DNA of 64,000 nucleotides from an uncultured Saprospiraceae bacterium (lineage in GTDB: Bacteria; Bacteroidota; Bacteroidia; Chitinophagales; Saprospiraceae), in assembly GCA_937951615.1 (NCBI GenBank), contig CALFBH010000003.1, positions 23,344 through 87,343 on the forward strand, in the 5' to 3' direction. Position numbers and translations under genes: made by a program. The notes under the pieces were generated by a model that saw only the letters and a program-made list of their open reading frames with translations, ran no database searches and was not told the DNA's origin. How positions within the stretch are numbered: the first letter of the stretch is position 1; the number at the start of each line of letters is the position of its first letter. Shown piece after piece: positions 1-10,042 of this stretch.

Positions 1-1630
1 AAGCATCTTTGGAGAGGGGAGGAGCATCAAAATTCAGCGTCCAGTCCGACTTATAATTGCCCTTGTATGTCCATGAATTTCCATCTTCCCGAAAGGAATA
101 AGGAGACGAAATATCACCAATATCATCAGCGACGACAACATTGATGCTTTCCTCTGCCTGTCGCCAATGCGGTCCTTCAAAATCCACATTTTCATACGTC
201 AGTTGCCCATCCTGAAACTGCAAAGGCGTCGTCACGCCAATCTTAAATTGCCGATCTTCTTCGGGGGTACAGGGAAACACACGCACTGTCACCCGATTGC
301 CTTCCTGCCAGTGCAGCAGCAGCGGGTCGCGTCGTTCACGCCCTACAATACGGGTATAAGCACTATCCGCTTTTGCCTTGGTCGTCAGGTAAGCGGGGCG
401 TTCCTCACCTTCCACCCACAAAGCGGCAGAAGTAACAACTGAGCCTTCCGGCAAATAGAAAGTGTAAAGTGCTTCCTGTTGTCTGCCCCATCGCCAGCTA
501 TTTTTTGCCTGTGTATTTTTTATCTTAAAAGTCTTTTCGGTATAAGCCAGTCGATATTCCGGAAATAACTGTACATTCGTTACAATATCTGTGGTGCTAA
601 GATTCTCGCCACTCCACAATTTACGCTCAGTTTGGTGGCGTTGGTTATACATGGATTGAAGTAACTTAACCCTGTCTTCGGCACTAATCTCCAAATCGCC
701 ACTGACAAGAGCAGCAATCACGACAAGTGGGTCGTGCTGACGTTGTTCATTAAGCATACCGCCGCCCATAAAACCACCACCTTCCCACAAACCTTTTGTG
801 TTATAAATCATCCCACTTTTCAGGATTCTTTTGCTGATCCAGTCTTTCTTTAAATCCTGACTAACCTTTACCCAATTAGGCAACTCCTTATCATCATAAG
901 GACGATTTTGATCGTGAAAAACATCGCTGACCTGATGATTAATACCTGCCCATCTAAAGGCAAATACGCTTATAATTATTAAGGGAAGAACAATACCTGC
1001 AATAGTTGTCCGCCAGTAATCGGAAGAAGTTTTAAAATATTTTCTAAGGATTCGAATGCAGGTAAAAAAGAACCAGACCGGAATAAAAATATGGAGAGAA
1101 ACGCCAAAAAGCCAAAATACCATCAGGGAAATCGGGTAAGCTGGCGCGACATATATAGTTTGGTACAAATGGAAAACCATCGCTACAGAAGTTGTAAAAA
1201 CCATCAGATGATTCAGCAGATTACTTTTGTGGTCTTTGACCAAGCAATAGCCCAGTAAAGCCAGATTTGTCAAGACCAAAAACCAACACAACCAGCCTGT
1301 AGAAATCTGAAAAACAGCGATCGTCCGATTGAGCGCATAAGCACTGACATTGCCCAATTGCAAGAGTAAAATATTGCGTTTAAGATTTTTGAATTTAAAG
1401 AATTTGCCATAATCCTTAATGTTTCGGATACCAGAAACAAAGAAATATATGACAAACAGGATATAGCTCACCACAAAGGAAATTGAGAAAAAATCTACGT
1501 TAAAAGACGCAGCATTATTGGCAGTAAAAAGAAAAAAGGCAAAAGAAATCCCCAGCAGGACAAAACCTGTCAGCAAGGAATAATCTTTCTCTTGGGAAGA
1601 TGGATATTGGTTTTCAATGATTTCGGACAT
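1..1630 (-). CDS. Polytopic membrane protein with VIT domain, exosortase-system type (partial, C-terminus cut by window edge)
   Basis: The frame is open from an ATG at 1630 down to base 1 (543 codons), so the C-terminus lies outside the window. Roughly the first 260 residues are a series of hydrophobic segments, which suggests a multi-pass inner-membrane module. Around residues 395-465 there is a VIT-like domain: LWVEGEERPAYL, then AYTRIVGRERRDPLL, then RVFPCTPEEDRQFKIG. The order of transmembrane segments followed by VIT is known from proteins that accompany exosortases XrtN and XrtK in Bacteroidota, where the C-terminus carries a sorting signal. That tail cannot be seen here. No exosortase is visible in the window, so the link is inference. 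A general VIT-domain surface protein is the alternative. Confidence 0.62.
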   Translation of the reverse strand, partial: MSEIIENQYPSSQEKDYSLLTGFVLLGISFAFFLFTANNAASFNVDFFSISFVVSYILFVIYFFVSGIRNIKDYGKFFKFKNLKRNILLLQLGNVSAYALNRTIAVFQISTGWLCWFLVLTNLALLGYCLVKDHKSNLLNHLMVFTTSVAMVFHLYQTIYVAPAYPISLMVFWLFGVSLHIFIPVWFFFTCIRILRKYFKTSSDYWRTTIAGIVLPLIIISVFAFRWAGINHQVSDVFHDQNRPYDDKELPNWVKVSQDLKKDWISKRILKSGMIYNTKGLWEGGGFMGGGMLNEQRQHDPLVVIAALVSGDLEISAEDRVKLLQSMYNQRHQTERKLWSGENLSTTDIVTNVQLFPEYRLAYTEKTFKIKNTQAKNSWRWGRQQEALYTFYLPEGSVVTSAALWVEGEERPAYLTTKAKADSAYTRIVGRERRDPLLLHWQEGNRVTVRVFPCTPEEDRQFKIGVTTPLQFQDGQLTYENVDFEGPHWRQAEESINVVVADDIGDISSPYSFREDGNSWTYKGNYKSDWTLNFDAPPLSKDA

Positions 1631-2109
1631 AGCGTGTGTATTATAATGATGAACTATGAATAATGAATGTGTTGCCTTCGACTCCGCTCAGGCAACTGCC
1701 TGTATTTCGACTTTGCTCGGATAACCGAATTGCAGTTGGTTGAGCGGAGCCGAAACCAACGCTGTGTTGCAATGATAAATGATTGCCGAAAAGTACTTTG
1801 TTTTGCAAAGTTAAATTGAAAACGGCAGATTTGCAAGCAATATTGTGTGATTTATAAAAAAAATAGGTAATTGAGTTATTAGGTTAATTAAGTCGACTGT
1901 GTTCCTTTGTAAAAGGAAGAAAGCCCAGCAAGTCCGCGAAGCAGGACGCACCCTCTCCGCCGAAGGTCTGCCTGAGCGTAGCCGAAGGGTGGAGAGGCTA
2001 GGTGAGGCATAAAAAGTATCCCCTCTCTCTTCTGACAGCGAAGCTGTTCCTCTTCTCGCTTCCCGCAGCGCAGCGGTCTCTCTTCTCGCAGCCGAAGGCG
2101 GTCTCTCTT
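1631..2109. repeat. Intergenic region with dispersed Bacteroidota-type repeats, no gene
   Basis: No convincing coding frame. It holds GACTCCGCTCA/TTGAGCGGAGCCGAAA phrases (1678-1770), relatives of which occur near 36090-36115. A GGAGAGGCTAGGTGAGGCA block at 1991-2009 recurs at 63673-63691. A tract of 'gaagctgttcctcttctcgc' type at 2035-2110 is the reverse complement of material found directly behind the GH16 gene at 54686-54780. Confidence 0.6.
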
Positions 2110-3354
2110 CTACTCCACAGGCGGATTTTTCATCATTCTAAGCGTAAACCAACCCAGTACCAAAATAATCAATCCCATAATGCCCCAAAGCCAGGCTTTG
2201 TTTTTCAATAAGGGAGAGACGACTTCAGGCGTTTTTATGTTTGGATTTTTTATGGCTTCGCCCAATATCAGTGCAGTCAGATTTTTGGGTATATTTTTTT
2301 GAAAACGAGCAATATCATAACTAGGAAAACCAAGTGCCGAATTGCCATACACCAACTGATAATCGGCTGCTTCAGTAAAGCGTGCTGTCAGGCTATACAC
2401 CGCAGCCTTTACTTCAATACCCGATACATCAAGTGGCGGATTGTCTTGGTTATAAGTCGTAATTCTCAGCCGATCCGTCACGACAGGTTTTGCCAAAAAA
2501 TATTCATTTTCAGCTTCATAAGAATGAATCACTCGTCTTGGTATTTTTTTATATCGATATTCCCAGCCTGCTGCCGTTTTGATGCTGTCTGTCAAAAACT
2601 CAAGCGTCATATTTCTATAAAAATCAAAATCATTGCTCACTTTGATATTGAGAGAATTGACTGGAACAATCTCATTTAAATTGACCTGAATAATGGTCTG
2701 CTTTTTTTCTCTATCATTTGTACTTTTAAGAACTGGATTTTCAACAATATAATACGCGCCTTCTGTTTTTACATATTCGCTGATGCGAGCGGCGAGTAAG
2801 CTAGGTTGCTCCTCATTTTTCACCAGAATCCGAAGGTATTTATAATTGACATTGGGAAAATTCAAGGTCGTAAAACTATAATCTGCCCGTGCATTTTTGA
2901 TAGACAACATCCTTTGATTTTCTACCACATCAAACCAAGTCTGCTGATCCATACTGCCTGCCATATCCACTTTATACTCGAAATTTTGTGCCTTGAAATC
3001 AAGCTGAACAGTATTAAGCGTTTTCCCATCCGGTATTTTAAAGGTGTAAAAATAGCCTTCCGAATTTTTCGATTCATTGAGCCGTTCAAAATTAACTTTC
3101 CTTTTCTCACTTGTACTGCTAGCGCGATTTAAAATATAAGGAGCTTCTAGCGTATCGCCCTGCGCATTGATGCCAAATATCCTAACATCCTGCAAGCCGT
3201 TTTTTGTATTGGCAATGACGTGATTCGACAAAGGCACAAGATGCCAGTCATTTGTAATACCACTGATAGACTGCGAATAAGTGTAGTCTATCATCTGCCC
3301 GTATAGAAGTGCGGGAAGTAATAGTAAATATAAAATATGGAAAAGGTTTTTCAT
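2110..3354 (-). CDS. DUF3999-like secreted protein with C-terminal membrane anchor
   Basis: 414 residues. I place the start at 3354 because the resulting N-terminus, MKNLFHILYLLLLPALLYGQ, is a clear Sec signal peptide. An upstream ATG at 3429 would overlap the previous gene. The first mature part (NDWHLVPL, LQDVRIFGINAQGDT) resembles the start of DUF3999 proteins, where a discoidin-like beta domain follows. The C-terminus has one membrane segment, WLWGIMGLIILVLGWFTLRM, and a short basic tail, giving a periplasmic protein anchored at its end. It begins 14 bases after the stop of the beta-barrel gene upstream, so the two are probably cotranscribed. Function is unknown. The DUF3999 assignment rests on weak motif similarity. 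Confidence 0.6.
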   Translation of the reverse strand: MKNLFHILYLLLLPALLYGQMIDYTYSQSISGITNDWHLVPLSNHVIANTKNGLQDVRIFGINAQGDTLEAPYILNRASSTSEKRKVNFERLNESKNSEGYFYTFKIPDGKTLNTVQLDFKAQNFEYKVDMAGSMDQQTWFDVVENQRMLSIKNARADYSFTTLNFPNVNYKYLRILVKNEEQPSLLAARISEYVKTEGAYYIVENPVLKSTNDREKKQTIIQVNLNEIVPVNSLNIKVSNDFDFYRNMTLEFLTDSIKTAAGWEYRYKKIPRRVIHSYEAENEYFLAKPVVTDRLRITTYNQDNPPLDVSGIEVKAAVYSLTARFTEAADYQLVYGNSALGFPSYDIARFQKNIPKNLTALILGEAIKNPNIKTPEVVSPLLKNKAWLWGIMGLIILVLGWFTLRMMKNPPVE

Positions 3355-3368
3355 TTTAATATATGCTC

Positions 3369-5126
3369 TTAAAACTTCAATTTTACCCCGCCCAAAAAGT
3401 TGAATCCAAGTTGAGGATAGCGATACCACCGCTGATACTTAGAAGATAAAACATTATTTAAATCCAGAAATAAGGAAAAATTCTTATTGATGCTATAACT
3501 AGCCCCTGCATTGAGGTCAAATAGAGCAGAAAGATTTTCTTTCAGACCTTCTTCGGTCAGGTAAGGTGCGCCGCTGGCGAAGTACATTTCGGCATTGAGG
3601 CGCAGCTTGTCACCAGGGCTGTAATGCAGTCCCAGATTGCTTTCCAGTGTAGGCAGATGCCAATGCGGATCGTCTTTCTTCTTGGCATAAACGGTGTATC
3701 CGCCCGACACGACCGCCTGCAAATCCTTCATCACCTCAAAATCCAGTACGCCATCGACAGTGAATTGATTGGAAATAGAATCATAAACGATATCAAATTG
3801 TCGGGTATCCATGCTGTAGTCTGTCAGGTACATCGCTAGGTTTTTGATAGGCTTCTGCGTACCGCGAACTTCATAATTGAATTTACCAAAACGACCTTTT
3901 ACACCCAAATATCTATTTTGCAGGCGACTATTTTTGAGCGTCAGTACAGACTTGATGAACGGATTATAATTGCCAAATTCGCGGAACTGTGCTTGTTGTA
4001 TGTCGCCATTCCAGCCAGCAAATACAGTTGCTTTTCCTTCCAAAAGAGCATAGCTAGCTTCTATGTCGGGATAAGGCGTAAACTCACCATCATAGCCCAG
4101 ATAAGCACCAGCTTTTAGTTTGAATTTCCCCGTATTAAGCACAAAGTGCGGCTGAATTTCCAGCAGGTTATTCGACTGGCGAGAATTGACGGTAAAGCTG
4201 TCATTATAAAAACGATAATGATCCGCAATCGCCACTTCCAACCAGTGATTTTCATTGATCCATTTGCGTAAGCCCAAATCAAAACCGAATCGATTTTCCT
4301 GCCCTTCATAGCGGTCGCGGGTGACGTGAAAATCCCCGTTCACCCAGTAATTGAGTGCGCCCTGCGTTTCCTTGGTATTTTTAAAATGGAAATCGCCGTA
4401 AGTGGTGATGAAGCGTTGAAAAACATCCTCCTTCTCAAAATCAACCGAATCAACATGACCGAAAAAATGATGCTGATCGACATCAATGCCCAGTTTTGCG
4501 CCGATATCAAAGCCAGCATTGGAATAAAAAGTACCATCTACATAAGCGTCCGTATCGCCAAAACGTTGATGGCGCAACTGCTTTGTCCTGTTGGCAGAAT
4601 GATGTTTGACATTCAGGTTGAAATCAATTTTATCAGACTGCCCATTATTCAGTCGGAGATCAGCGTAAGCATGATTTGGTGTCCCATAACCCAACTTCGA
4701 CCAAAACTGATACACCGGATCAGCAGGCAAACGCCGCATAGCAATAGGTTTGATGAGCGGTGCTTCATACTCCAAATCCAGCAACTTGGTGGGCAGGCTA
4801 TACTCACTTTCCCGGCTGCCATCGTCAGTCGATTCAGGCAGGGTGGGGTAGGTGCTGTATTTCTTAGCTTCCGCCACCCGTGCCTTGAAAGTTTTGGTGA
4901 CATCTACTTCTTCGCCGTCCAGTTGCTCATCGTCGGGCTGGGCGTAGGCTGTTAGTCCGCAGAGTATGAAGAAGAAAATGAATATCGAATATCGAACAGA
5001 AGAATATCGAATATCGAAGTCTAATGAGGGAAATATTTCGACATTCGGTGTTCGATATTCATTATTCGATATTCCGTTTGAATTTAATGCCGAAGGCATT
5101 ATCCTATTTTTTATGTTGTGAATCAT
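3369..5126 (-). CDS. Outer-membrane beta-barrel protein, TonB-dependent-receptor-like barrel without plug
   Basis: About 585 residues. From residue ~130 the protein is a string of amphipathic strands (FNLNVKHHS, YVDGTFYSNAGFDIGAKLG, LEVAIADHYRFY) ending in NFLGGVKLKF with a terminal Phe, as expected for Bam-inserted barrels. No TonB box or plug domain is visible. The hydrophobic signal core IFIFFFILCGLTAYAQ sits about 45 residues after the nearest ATG codons (5126 or 5099). The DNA between (about 4977-5100) is a CGAATATCGAA phrase-repeat tract plus an AATGCCGAAGGCATT hairpin. The repeat therefore appears to lie inside the signal-peptide region while keeping frame. The protein resembles barrels that in Bacteroidota often travel with a long TPR protein; one is encoded at 12181, but rightward genes separate the two here. 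Confidence 0.65.
   Translation of the reverse strand: MIHNIKNRIMPSALNSNGISNNEYRTPNVEIFPSLDFDIRYSSVRYSIFIFFFILCGLTAYAQPDDEQLDGEEVDVTKTFKARVAEAKKYSTYPTLPESTDDGSRESEYSLPTKLLDLEYEAPLIKPIAMRRLPADPVYQFWSKLGYGTPNHAYADLRLNNGQSDKIDFNLNVKHHSANRTKQLRHQRFGDTDAYVDGTFYSNAGFDIGAKLGIDVDQHHFFGHVDSVDFEKEDVFQRFITTYGDFHFKNTKETQGALNYWVNGDFHVTRDRYEGQENRFGFDLGLRKWINENHWLEVAIADHYRFYNDSFTVNSRQSNNLLEIQPHFVLNTGKFKLKAGAYLGYDGEFTPYPDIEASYALLEGKATVFAGWNGDIQQAQFREFGNYNPFIKSVLTLKNSRLQNRYLGVKGRFGKFNYEVRGTQKPIKNLAMYLTDYSMDTRQFDIVYDSISNQFTVDGVLDFEVMKDLQAVVSGGYTVYAKKKDDPHWHLPTLESNLGLHYSPGDKLRLNAEMYFASGAPYLTEEGLKENLSALFDLNAGASYSINKNFSLFLDLNNVLSSKYQRWYRYPQLGFNFLGGVKLKF
4977..5100. repeat. Phrase-repeat tract with hairpin inside the N-terminal coding region of the barrel gene
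   Basis: Iterated CGAATATCGAA/TTCGATATTCG phrases (4983-5075) followed by the hairpin AATGCCGAAGGCATT (5086-5100). The composition is that of the intergenic repeats elsewhere in the window, but here it is read through between the ATG codons and the hydrophobic signal core. Confidence 0.6.
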
Positions 5127-5375
5127 TGTAATCAGCTTATAATCATTTTTGCGTAGCAAAATCAATTCGTAATTCGTAATTAAAAAATCAGTAATTGACC
5201 CTCAAATATATGCTTAATTTCCGCAATCGTCAATTTCTCTGATAAATATTGGTTAGTCTTATTCTTTTAAATTGTTTTTGTTAAATTTTGACATTCAATA
5301 TTTTTTTACGACATTTAATTTGACAAAAGAACACACCGGATTTTCCTGCTATTTATCACCTTAAAATCTTAGACC

Positions 5376-8300
5376 ATGAAAACTAAAATCACCTTTACCC
5401 CCCCCCGAAAACAGTTTAACTTATTTTTAATCTGTTTATTTTCCATTTCTACAAGTATGCTGACTGCCCAGACCTATGTCAATAAAGAATGGGTACAAAG
5501 CTCTGGCACACCGGATGAAGCGATTGACTGGCAGGCTTCGGTATTGGATGTCAATGGAGACATTCTGATAACGACCAATACGACAACAGCAGGTCAGTCC
5601 ACCAATATCCTGACCACTAAAGTTAGCGCAGAAGACGGCAGCATTCTTTGGGAAAAAGAGTATAATCATCCCTCCAATGACAAAGACTATGGTATTGCGA
5701 TTGCCACAGACGCAGCAGGCAACGTCTATGTAGCTGGTGCTGCCAATATCCCCGGTGCAGGCTACGACTTTGTGCTGCTGAAATATGCAGATGACGGTGC
5801 TTTAGAATGGAGCAAAACTTACGACGGCATTTCCACACAAAACGATGTACCTGTAGCCATTGCCGTAGATGCGGCTGGTAATGTTTATGTGACTGGCGGC
5901 AGTCAAAATGGTACGGCACTTATTGATTATTGTACCATAAAATACGATACGAATGGCAATCAGGTCTGGCTGGCTCACTATGATTATAACAGCCTCTATG
6001 ACGCACCGATTGCCTTACAAATTGACCCGCAGGGCGATATTGTCGTAACAGGTGTAAGCGCAGAAAATACAAGCAACTGGGAGTCTGCTACCATAAAATA
6101 CGATGCGAGTGACGGAACACAAATTGCAGAAAGCCGCATTGAGCAGTCCGCAGGCATAGCTGAACCTGCCGATTTTACGATGGACGATAATGGCAATTTT
6201 TACATCACCGGAAAAACAAGTGCAGATGGCGTGAACTATGACATTCGTACTATAAAGCTGACGGCTAATCTTGATATAGCTTGGGTACAAGACTATGACG
6301 CTGCCGGATTCGAAGACGCTGGAGTTACGATAGACGTGGACGGACAGGGAAATGTATTCGTTGGTGGCTATATTCACGAAGCAAATGGTACAAGGGAAGC
6401 CCTTATACTTAGTTATGATGCTGATGGAATTCAACTATCTGATGAAACAATACATACGACCACCGATACTGAAATGACCATAGAAAATATTAAAATAAAG
6501 GAGGGTACACTTCTTATTACGGGTAATATTGAGACTTCAGGAAGTGGTACCATGTTTGCACGCGCGCAGGATACTAATAATCAACTGCTGTGGCAAAAGA
6601 AGGCGTCGAGCAGTACGGAGAGTATAGGAAAAACGATTTTGATTGCTGACAATTCGCTCTCTTCGGGGACTGATAAAGATGTGTTTATTACAGGAACTTC
6701 AGAAGGAAGTGCGAGTATTACAACTACGACGACCAAGTATAGCCGGTTTGAACGCCCTACCGACGTAGTATTAGATGACGAAAATAGACCTTACTATATA
6801 GATAAGATGGTGATTGTTCGTTTTTTAAGAGATGCTGTAATTACTGACAATGTTGATAATACTGATATTGTTTATGGTCGGGCGTCCACTTTTCTTACTT
6901 CTGATGCCATAGCGGAATTAAATGCCCAATTGAGCTTTGATATTAATAATGCGTATTTCGCAAAGGTGTTTAGAAGACTTACAACAAGTGATACTATCTC
7001 CATTAGTCGCCTTGGATTCCCTGTGCCTATTCCTGATTTCTGGACAAGTTTTGTAGTGATTTTGCCAGAGACTTCAGTTCCATTCCAAGTACGAAGTAAT
7101 TTAGACGTATTACAGGTTAGTGAAGAATTTGAAAATACATCAGTAGTAAATTATGCTCATCCAAACTATGTGATGTTATCTGATGAAGAATGTGATGATA
7201 TTGATACAAGTGGTCAGACTGCTAATCATGTGTTGCAGAAAGAAGATAGACTTAACAATATACCCAATGACCCAGAGTATGATCTTGGGCAGGCGGCACT
7301 TCACCCGACTACAAATTATCCTGCTGCTCATATAAATATGGAATCTGCTTGGAATTTGGAAACAGGAAAAAATTTCATTAAAGTTGGAGTTATTGAAGGA
7401 GGGAGTATCTCATGGCGACATGACGATTTTAATGTTGATGGTTCTGGCACATTTGAAGGTTCGAAAGTTGTAGGTGGGTGGATTTATGGACCTAATATAC
7501 ATCCTTCCGATGCACCTCAAAGTTCTGGAGATGGGCATCCAACACGAATGGCAGGAGTTATAGGTGCACTCAGGAACAACGGTACAGGTATTGCCGGTAT
7601 TGCCGGTGGGGACTTAGATGGTGAAAACAACTCTGGTGTTCAACTTTTTACTTTTAGTACTGATTTTAGTACTGCACAAGACTTTAGTTATACTGCCGAT
7701 GCAATAATTGAAGCTTCTCTATACAATCCAGACACAGGATATGGTTATGGGATACATATTTTAAACAATAGTTATAGTCGGACAATTGATCAGTTCAGCA
7801 CTGCATATGTCCCTTCTTTGCTTAGAGATGCAGTTCATATTGCATTTCAAAATAATGTAGTTTTTGTGGCCTCATCTGGAAATGAGGGAGAAGACATGGT
7901 ACAAAGAGTTCCTGCTAATTACATTGATAGGTGGGTGCTAGCAATAGGAGCTAGTGGAGATGACGGACAATATAAAGACGGAAATAATGGGTTGCCTAGT
8001 TCTGTGTCCAACTATGGTGAAAATTTAGATGTTATTGCCCCTGGTGTTAATGAAATAACCACAACTACAAATCACGATAACACCGCTACTGATAGTTATG
8101 GTTCGACTTGCTGTTCATCTTCTGGTGTTGCTCATGTAAGTGGAGTTGCAGGCTTATTGTTAAGCTATCATAATGACCCAGCAACCACGTTTAATTGGTT
8201 GGCTCCTGAAGATGTTGAATATTTCATAGAAACTACAGCAAATGACCGAACAATTACACCGATAAGCAATAATGCTATCGGACATGATGATTATACAGGC

Positions 8301-9035
8301 TGGGGACTTTTAGATGCTGGAGCAGCACTACAAAAACTAAGTGAATGTGATATACAGCATTATTCTGCGGAAATGACTATAAGTATTGCACAATTGGTAG
8401 ATTCATATGTGTATCGTACTTTATTAAATCACCTTAATGGTGTTCCTGCAGGAAATTATTTTATGGATGTGTATAAAATAACAGCTACTATACCCCATAA
8501 TTCCAATGGGCAGACCATAACAAGCGACAATATATGGGTATTGAATAGTGCTTCAAATTTACTGGCAAATGCTGGGCAAATACCAGACTATGCCGATATT
8601 GAACTGGTGAGTTATAATAATAATGAAGCTGTATTGGAGGGGTATTTTTATCATATTGTTGCTAGTTCAATTGGACAACAAATGGATATGTGGATACCTA
8701 ATCTTCCTGATGATAAGGCTCGACTTTCTTATTCTCTGATGACGTGTAATACAACTGCTCATTCAGAAGTCACCATTGACAATATTGAAATGAAACTATA
8801 CCCTAACCCGACTTCAGAAACTGTCACGGTGGAATATTCTCTAAGAGAAAAAGAAGACGTGAAAATAGGTATTTTAGATAACACTGGTAAAGAAGTAAAC
8901 TCCATAATAAATAACGATTGTATTGAAGGGCAGCACACTATTAGTATAGATATTAAGACCTTGCCGTCAGGACTATATATGATTCAATTAGTATCCGGAC
9001 AAAATACAGTAGCTAGAAAATTCGTTAAAGAATAA
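5376..9035 (+). CDS. T9SS-sorted subtilisin-like serine protease with N-terminal SBBP beta-propeller repeats
   Basis: 1219 residues. Signal peptide at residues 1-31 (ends STSMLTAQ). Residues ~35-460 carry SBBP-type propeller blades with the recurring pattern DAAGNVYVAG...DFVLLKYADDG. Residues ~465-620 look like a protease propeptide (ends VVNYAHPNYV). An S8 domain follows: GVIEGGSISWRHDDF, GDGHPTRMAG, ASSGNEG and CSSSGVAHVSG. His, Asn and Ser of the active site can be matched, but the usual catalytic Asp (VIDxG) is Glu (VIEGG), and the HGTHVAG box is HPTRMAG. The last ~75 residues (LYPNPTSETVTVEYSL ... GLYMIQLVSG ... ARKFVKE) are a type A T9SS sorting domain, so the protein should be exported to the surface or secreted. 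A hairpin at 9052-9076 follows the stop. Confidence 0.87.
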   Translation: MKTKITFTPPRKQFNLFLICLFSISTSMLTAQTYVNKEWVQSSGTPDEAIDWQASVLDVNGDILITTNTTTAGQSTNILTTKVSAEDGSILWEKEYNHPSNDKDYGIAIATDAAGNVYVAGAANIPGAGYDFVLLKYADDGALEWSKTYDGISTQNDVPVAIAVDAAGNVYVTGGSQNGTALIDYCTIKYDTNGNQVWLAHYDYNSLYDAPIALQIDPQGDIVVTGVSAENTSNWESATIKYDASDGTQIAESRIEQSAGIAEPADFTMDDNGNFYITGKTSADGVNYDIRTIKLTANLDIAWVQDYDAAGFEDAGVTIDVDGQGNVFVGGYIHEANGTREALILSYDADGIQLSDETIHTTTDTEMTIENIKIKEGTLLITGNIETSGSGTMFARAQDTNNQLLWQKKASSSTESIGKTILIADNSLSSGTDKDVFITGTSEGSASITTTTTKYSRFERPTDVVLDDENRPYYIDKMVIVRFLRDAVITDNVDNTDIVYGRASTFLTSDAIAELNAQLSFDINNAYFAKVFRRLTTSDTISISRLGFPVPIPDFWTSFVVILPETSVPFQVRSNLDVLQVSEEFENTSVVNYAHPNYVMLSDEECDDIDTSGQTANHVLQKEDRLNNIPNDPEYDLGQAALHPTTNYPAAHINMESAWNLETGKNFIKVGVIEGGSISWRHDDFNVDGSGTFEGSKVVGGWIYGPNIHPSDAPQSSGDGHPTRMAGVIGALRNNGTGIAGIAGGDLDGENNSGVQLFTFSTDFSTAQDFSYTADAIIEASLYNPDTGYGYGIHILNNSYSRTIDQFSTAYVPSLLRDAVHIAFQNNVVFVASSGNEGEDMVQRVPANYIDRWVLAIGASGDDGQYKDGNNGLPSSVSNYGENLDVIAPGVNEITTTTNHDNTATDSYGSTCCSSSGVAHVSGVAGLLLSYHNDPATTFNWLAPEDVEYFIETTANDRTITPISNNAIGHDDYTGWGLLDAGAALQKLSECDIQHYSAEMTISIAQLVDSYVYRTLLNHLNGVPAGNYFMDVYKITATIPHNSNGQTITSDNIWVLNSASNLLANAGQIPDYADIELVSYNNNEAVLEGYFYHIVASSIGQQMDMWIPNLPDDKARLSYSLMTCNTTAHSEVTIDNIEMKLYPNPTSETVTVEYSLREKEDVKIGILDNTGKEVNSIINNDCIEGQHTISIDIKTLPSGLYMIQLVSGQNTVARKFVKE

Positions 9036-9051
9036 AGTCTTAAATCAACAG

Positions 9052-9076
9052 GACAGAGGGGGAATTCCCCTCTGTC
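9052..9076 (+). terminator. Stem-loop behind the subtilase gene
   Basis: GACAGAGGGG and CCCCTCTGTC form a 10-bp stem around GAATT. No strong T-run follows, so it may terminate weakly or only protect the mRNA end. Confidence 0.5.
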
Positions 9077-9094
9077 TAATAAATTCCCTATTCA

Positions 9095-10042
9095 ATGAAT
9101 AAAGTATGCAACAATATTCTTTCCACCATTCTTTTCCTGTTGTTAACAATCTCCTGTAACAAAGAAAAATTTAAAGGAATGTGTCATGACCTGCCTAGCT
9201 CACCAAGTGCGACTGGTTGGAATTACATTTATCCTTCTTACAATCATAAAGCTCCATTTTTCAATCCGAATAATCCCGAAGAAATAGTTTATGTTCGAGA
9301 AGATTTTGACACCAATGATGGTTCTTTTTTGAAGACAGAACTCTGGAAAGCTGACATAACTGCGGGAACAGAAGAATTGTTATTAGACAATGTTCGTAAT
9401 CATCCGAGATGGGGCATAACGAATTGGCTACTCTTTAATCGTACAGATAATCAGGTTTGGAAAATGAAAAGTAATGGAGATAGCTTAACTCAACTGACTA
9501 ATGGAACTTTACATACATACCCTGACTGGAATCCGGACAATACAAAATTTATATGCAATACTTTCGACAATTACACGCTTATTATTTCTCAGTATGCAGA
9601 AGTGTTGGATACTTTAGAGGAAGTATATTATTACAGAGGGGCATGGTCTCCTAACGGGAAATATATAGCGGCTAGTATTTATGCCGGTGGGCTTGACGTA
9701 AATGATCTGGAAACTGGAGAAATTATCCGATTCCAATCAGAATATGAGGTTTTTGCAGGCAATGGTGGAGGCATAGCTTGGACTCCTGATAGCCGCTATT
9801 TGATTTGGTGTACTTCTGCTGGTATTTATAAATCAGATATAGAAACTCTAAGTACCGAACAGATTAAAGAAGCTTGTGAAAGTTTGCGATATACTAAACC
9901 AAGCATTTCTTCTGATTATGAACTTATAGTAGAACGTGTGGAGAATAATATAGATAAAAATGAAAATACTTTTTTTTCTAAAAGCAGTGTTACCATGATG
10001 GACTTGGACGGTGAGAATGAAAGAGAGCTGTTATTGAAGTAA
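9095..10042 (+). CDS. TolB/PD40-like propeller lipoprotein (paralogue 1 of 3)
   Basis: 315 residues. Lipoprotein signal MNKVCNNILSTILFLLLTISC with lipid-accepting Cys at residue 21, hence anchored in the cell envelope. The mature part has propeller-blade motifs: FFNPNNPEEIVYVRED, NQVWKMKSNGDSLTQLT, YPDWNPDNTKFIC and WTPDSRYLIWC, matching the 'PDxxxIxF' pattern of TolB and WD40-like PD40 repeats. It is the first of three tandem, clearly related genes (also 10102 and 11113) that share the block 'W-I-K/N-x-W-x-x-F ... VWKxKSNGDSLTxLT'. All three follow the subtilase in the same direction, so they may be coexpressed with it. Their role is unknown; binding a carbohydrate or peptide is only a guess. 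Confidence 0.75.
   Translation: MNKVCNNILSTILFLLLTISCNKEKFKGMCHDLPSSPSATGWNYIYPSYNHKAPFFNPNNPEEIVYVREDFDTNDGSFLKTELWKADITAGTEELLLDNVRNHPRWGITNWLLFNRTDNQVWKMKSNGDSLTQLTNGTLHTYPDWNPDNTKFICNTFDNYTLIISQYAEVLDTLEEVYYYRGAWSPNGKYIAASIYAGGLDVNDLETGEIIRFQSEYEVFAGNGGGIAWTPDSRYLIWCTSAGIYKSDIETLSTEQIKEACESLRYTKPSISSDYELIVERVENNIDKNENTFFSKSSVTMMDLDGENERELLLK

Noticed and set aside
167..442. Rightward 91-residue frame at the left edge
   Set aside because: It is antisense to the VIT domain of the membrane protein, whose frame is open over the whole stretch.
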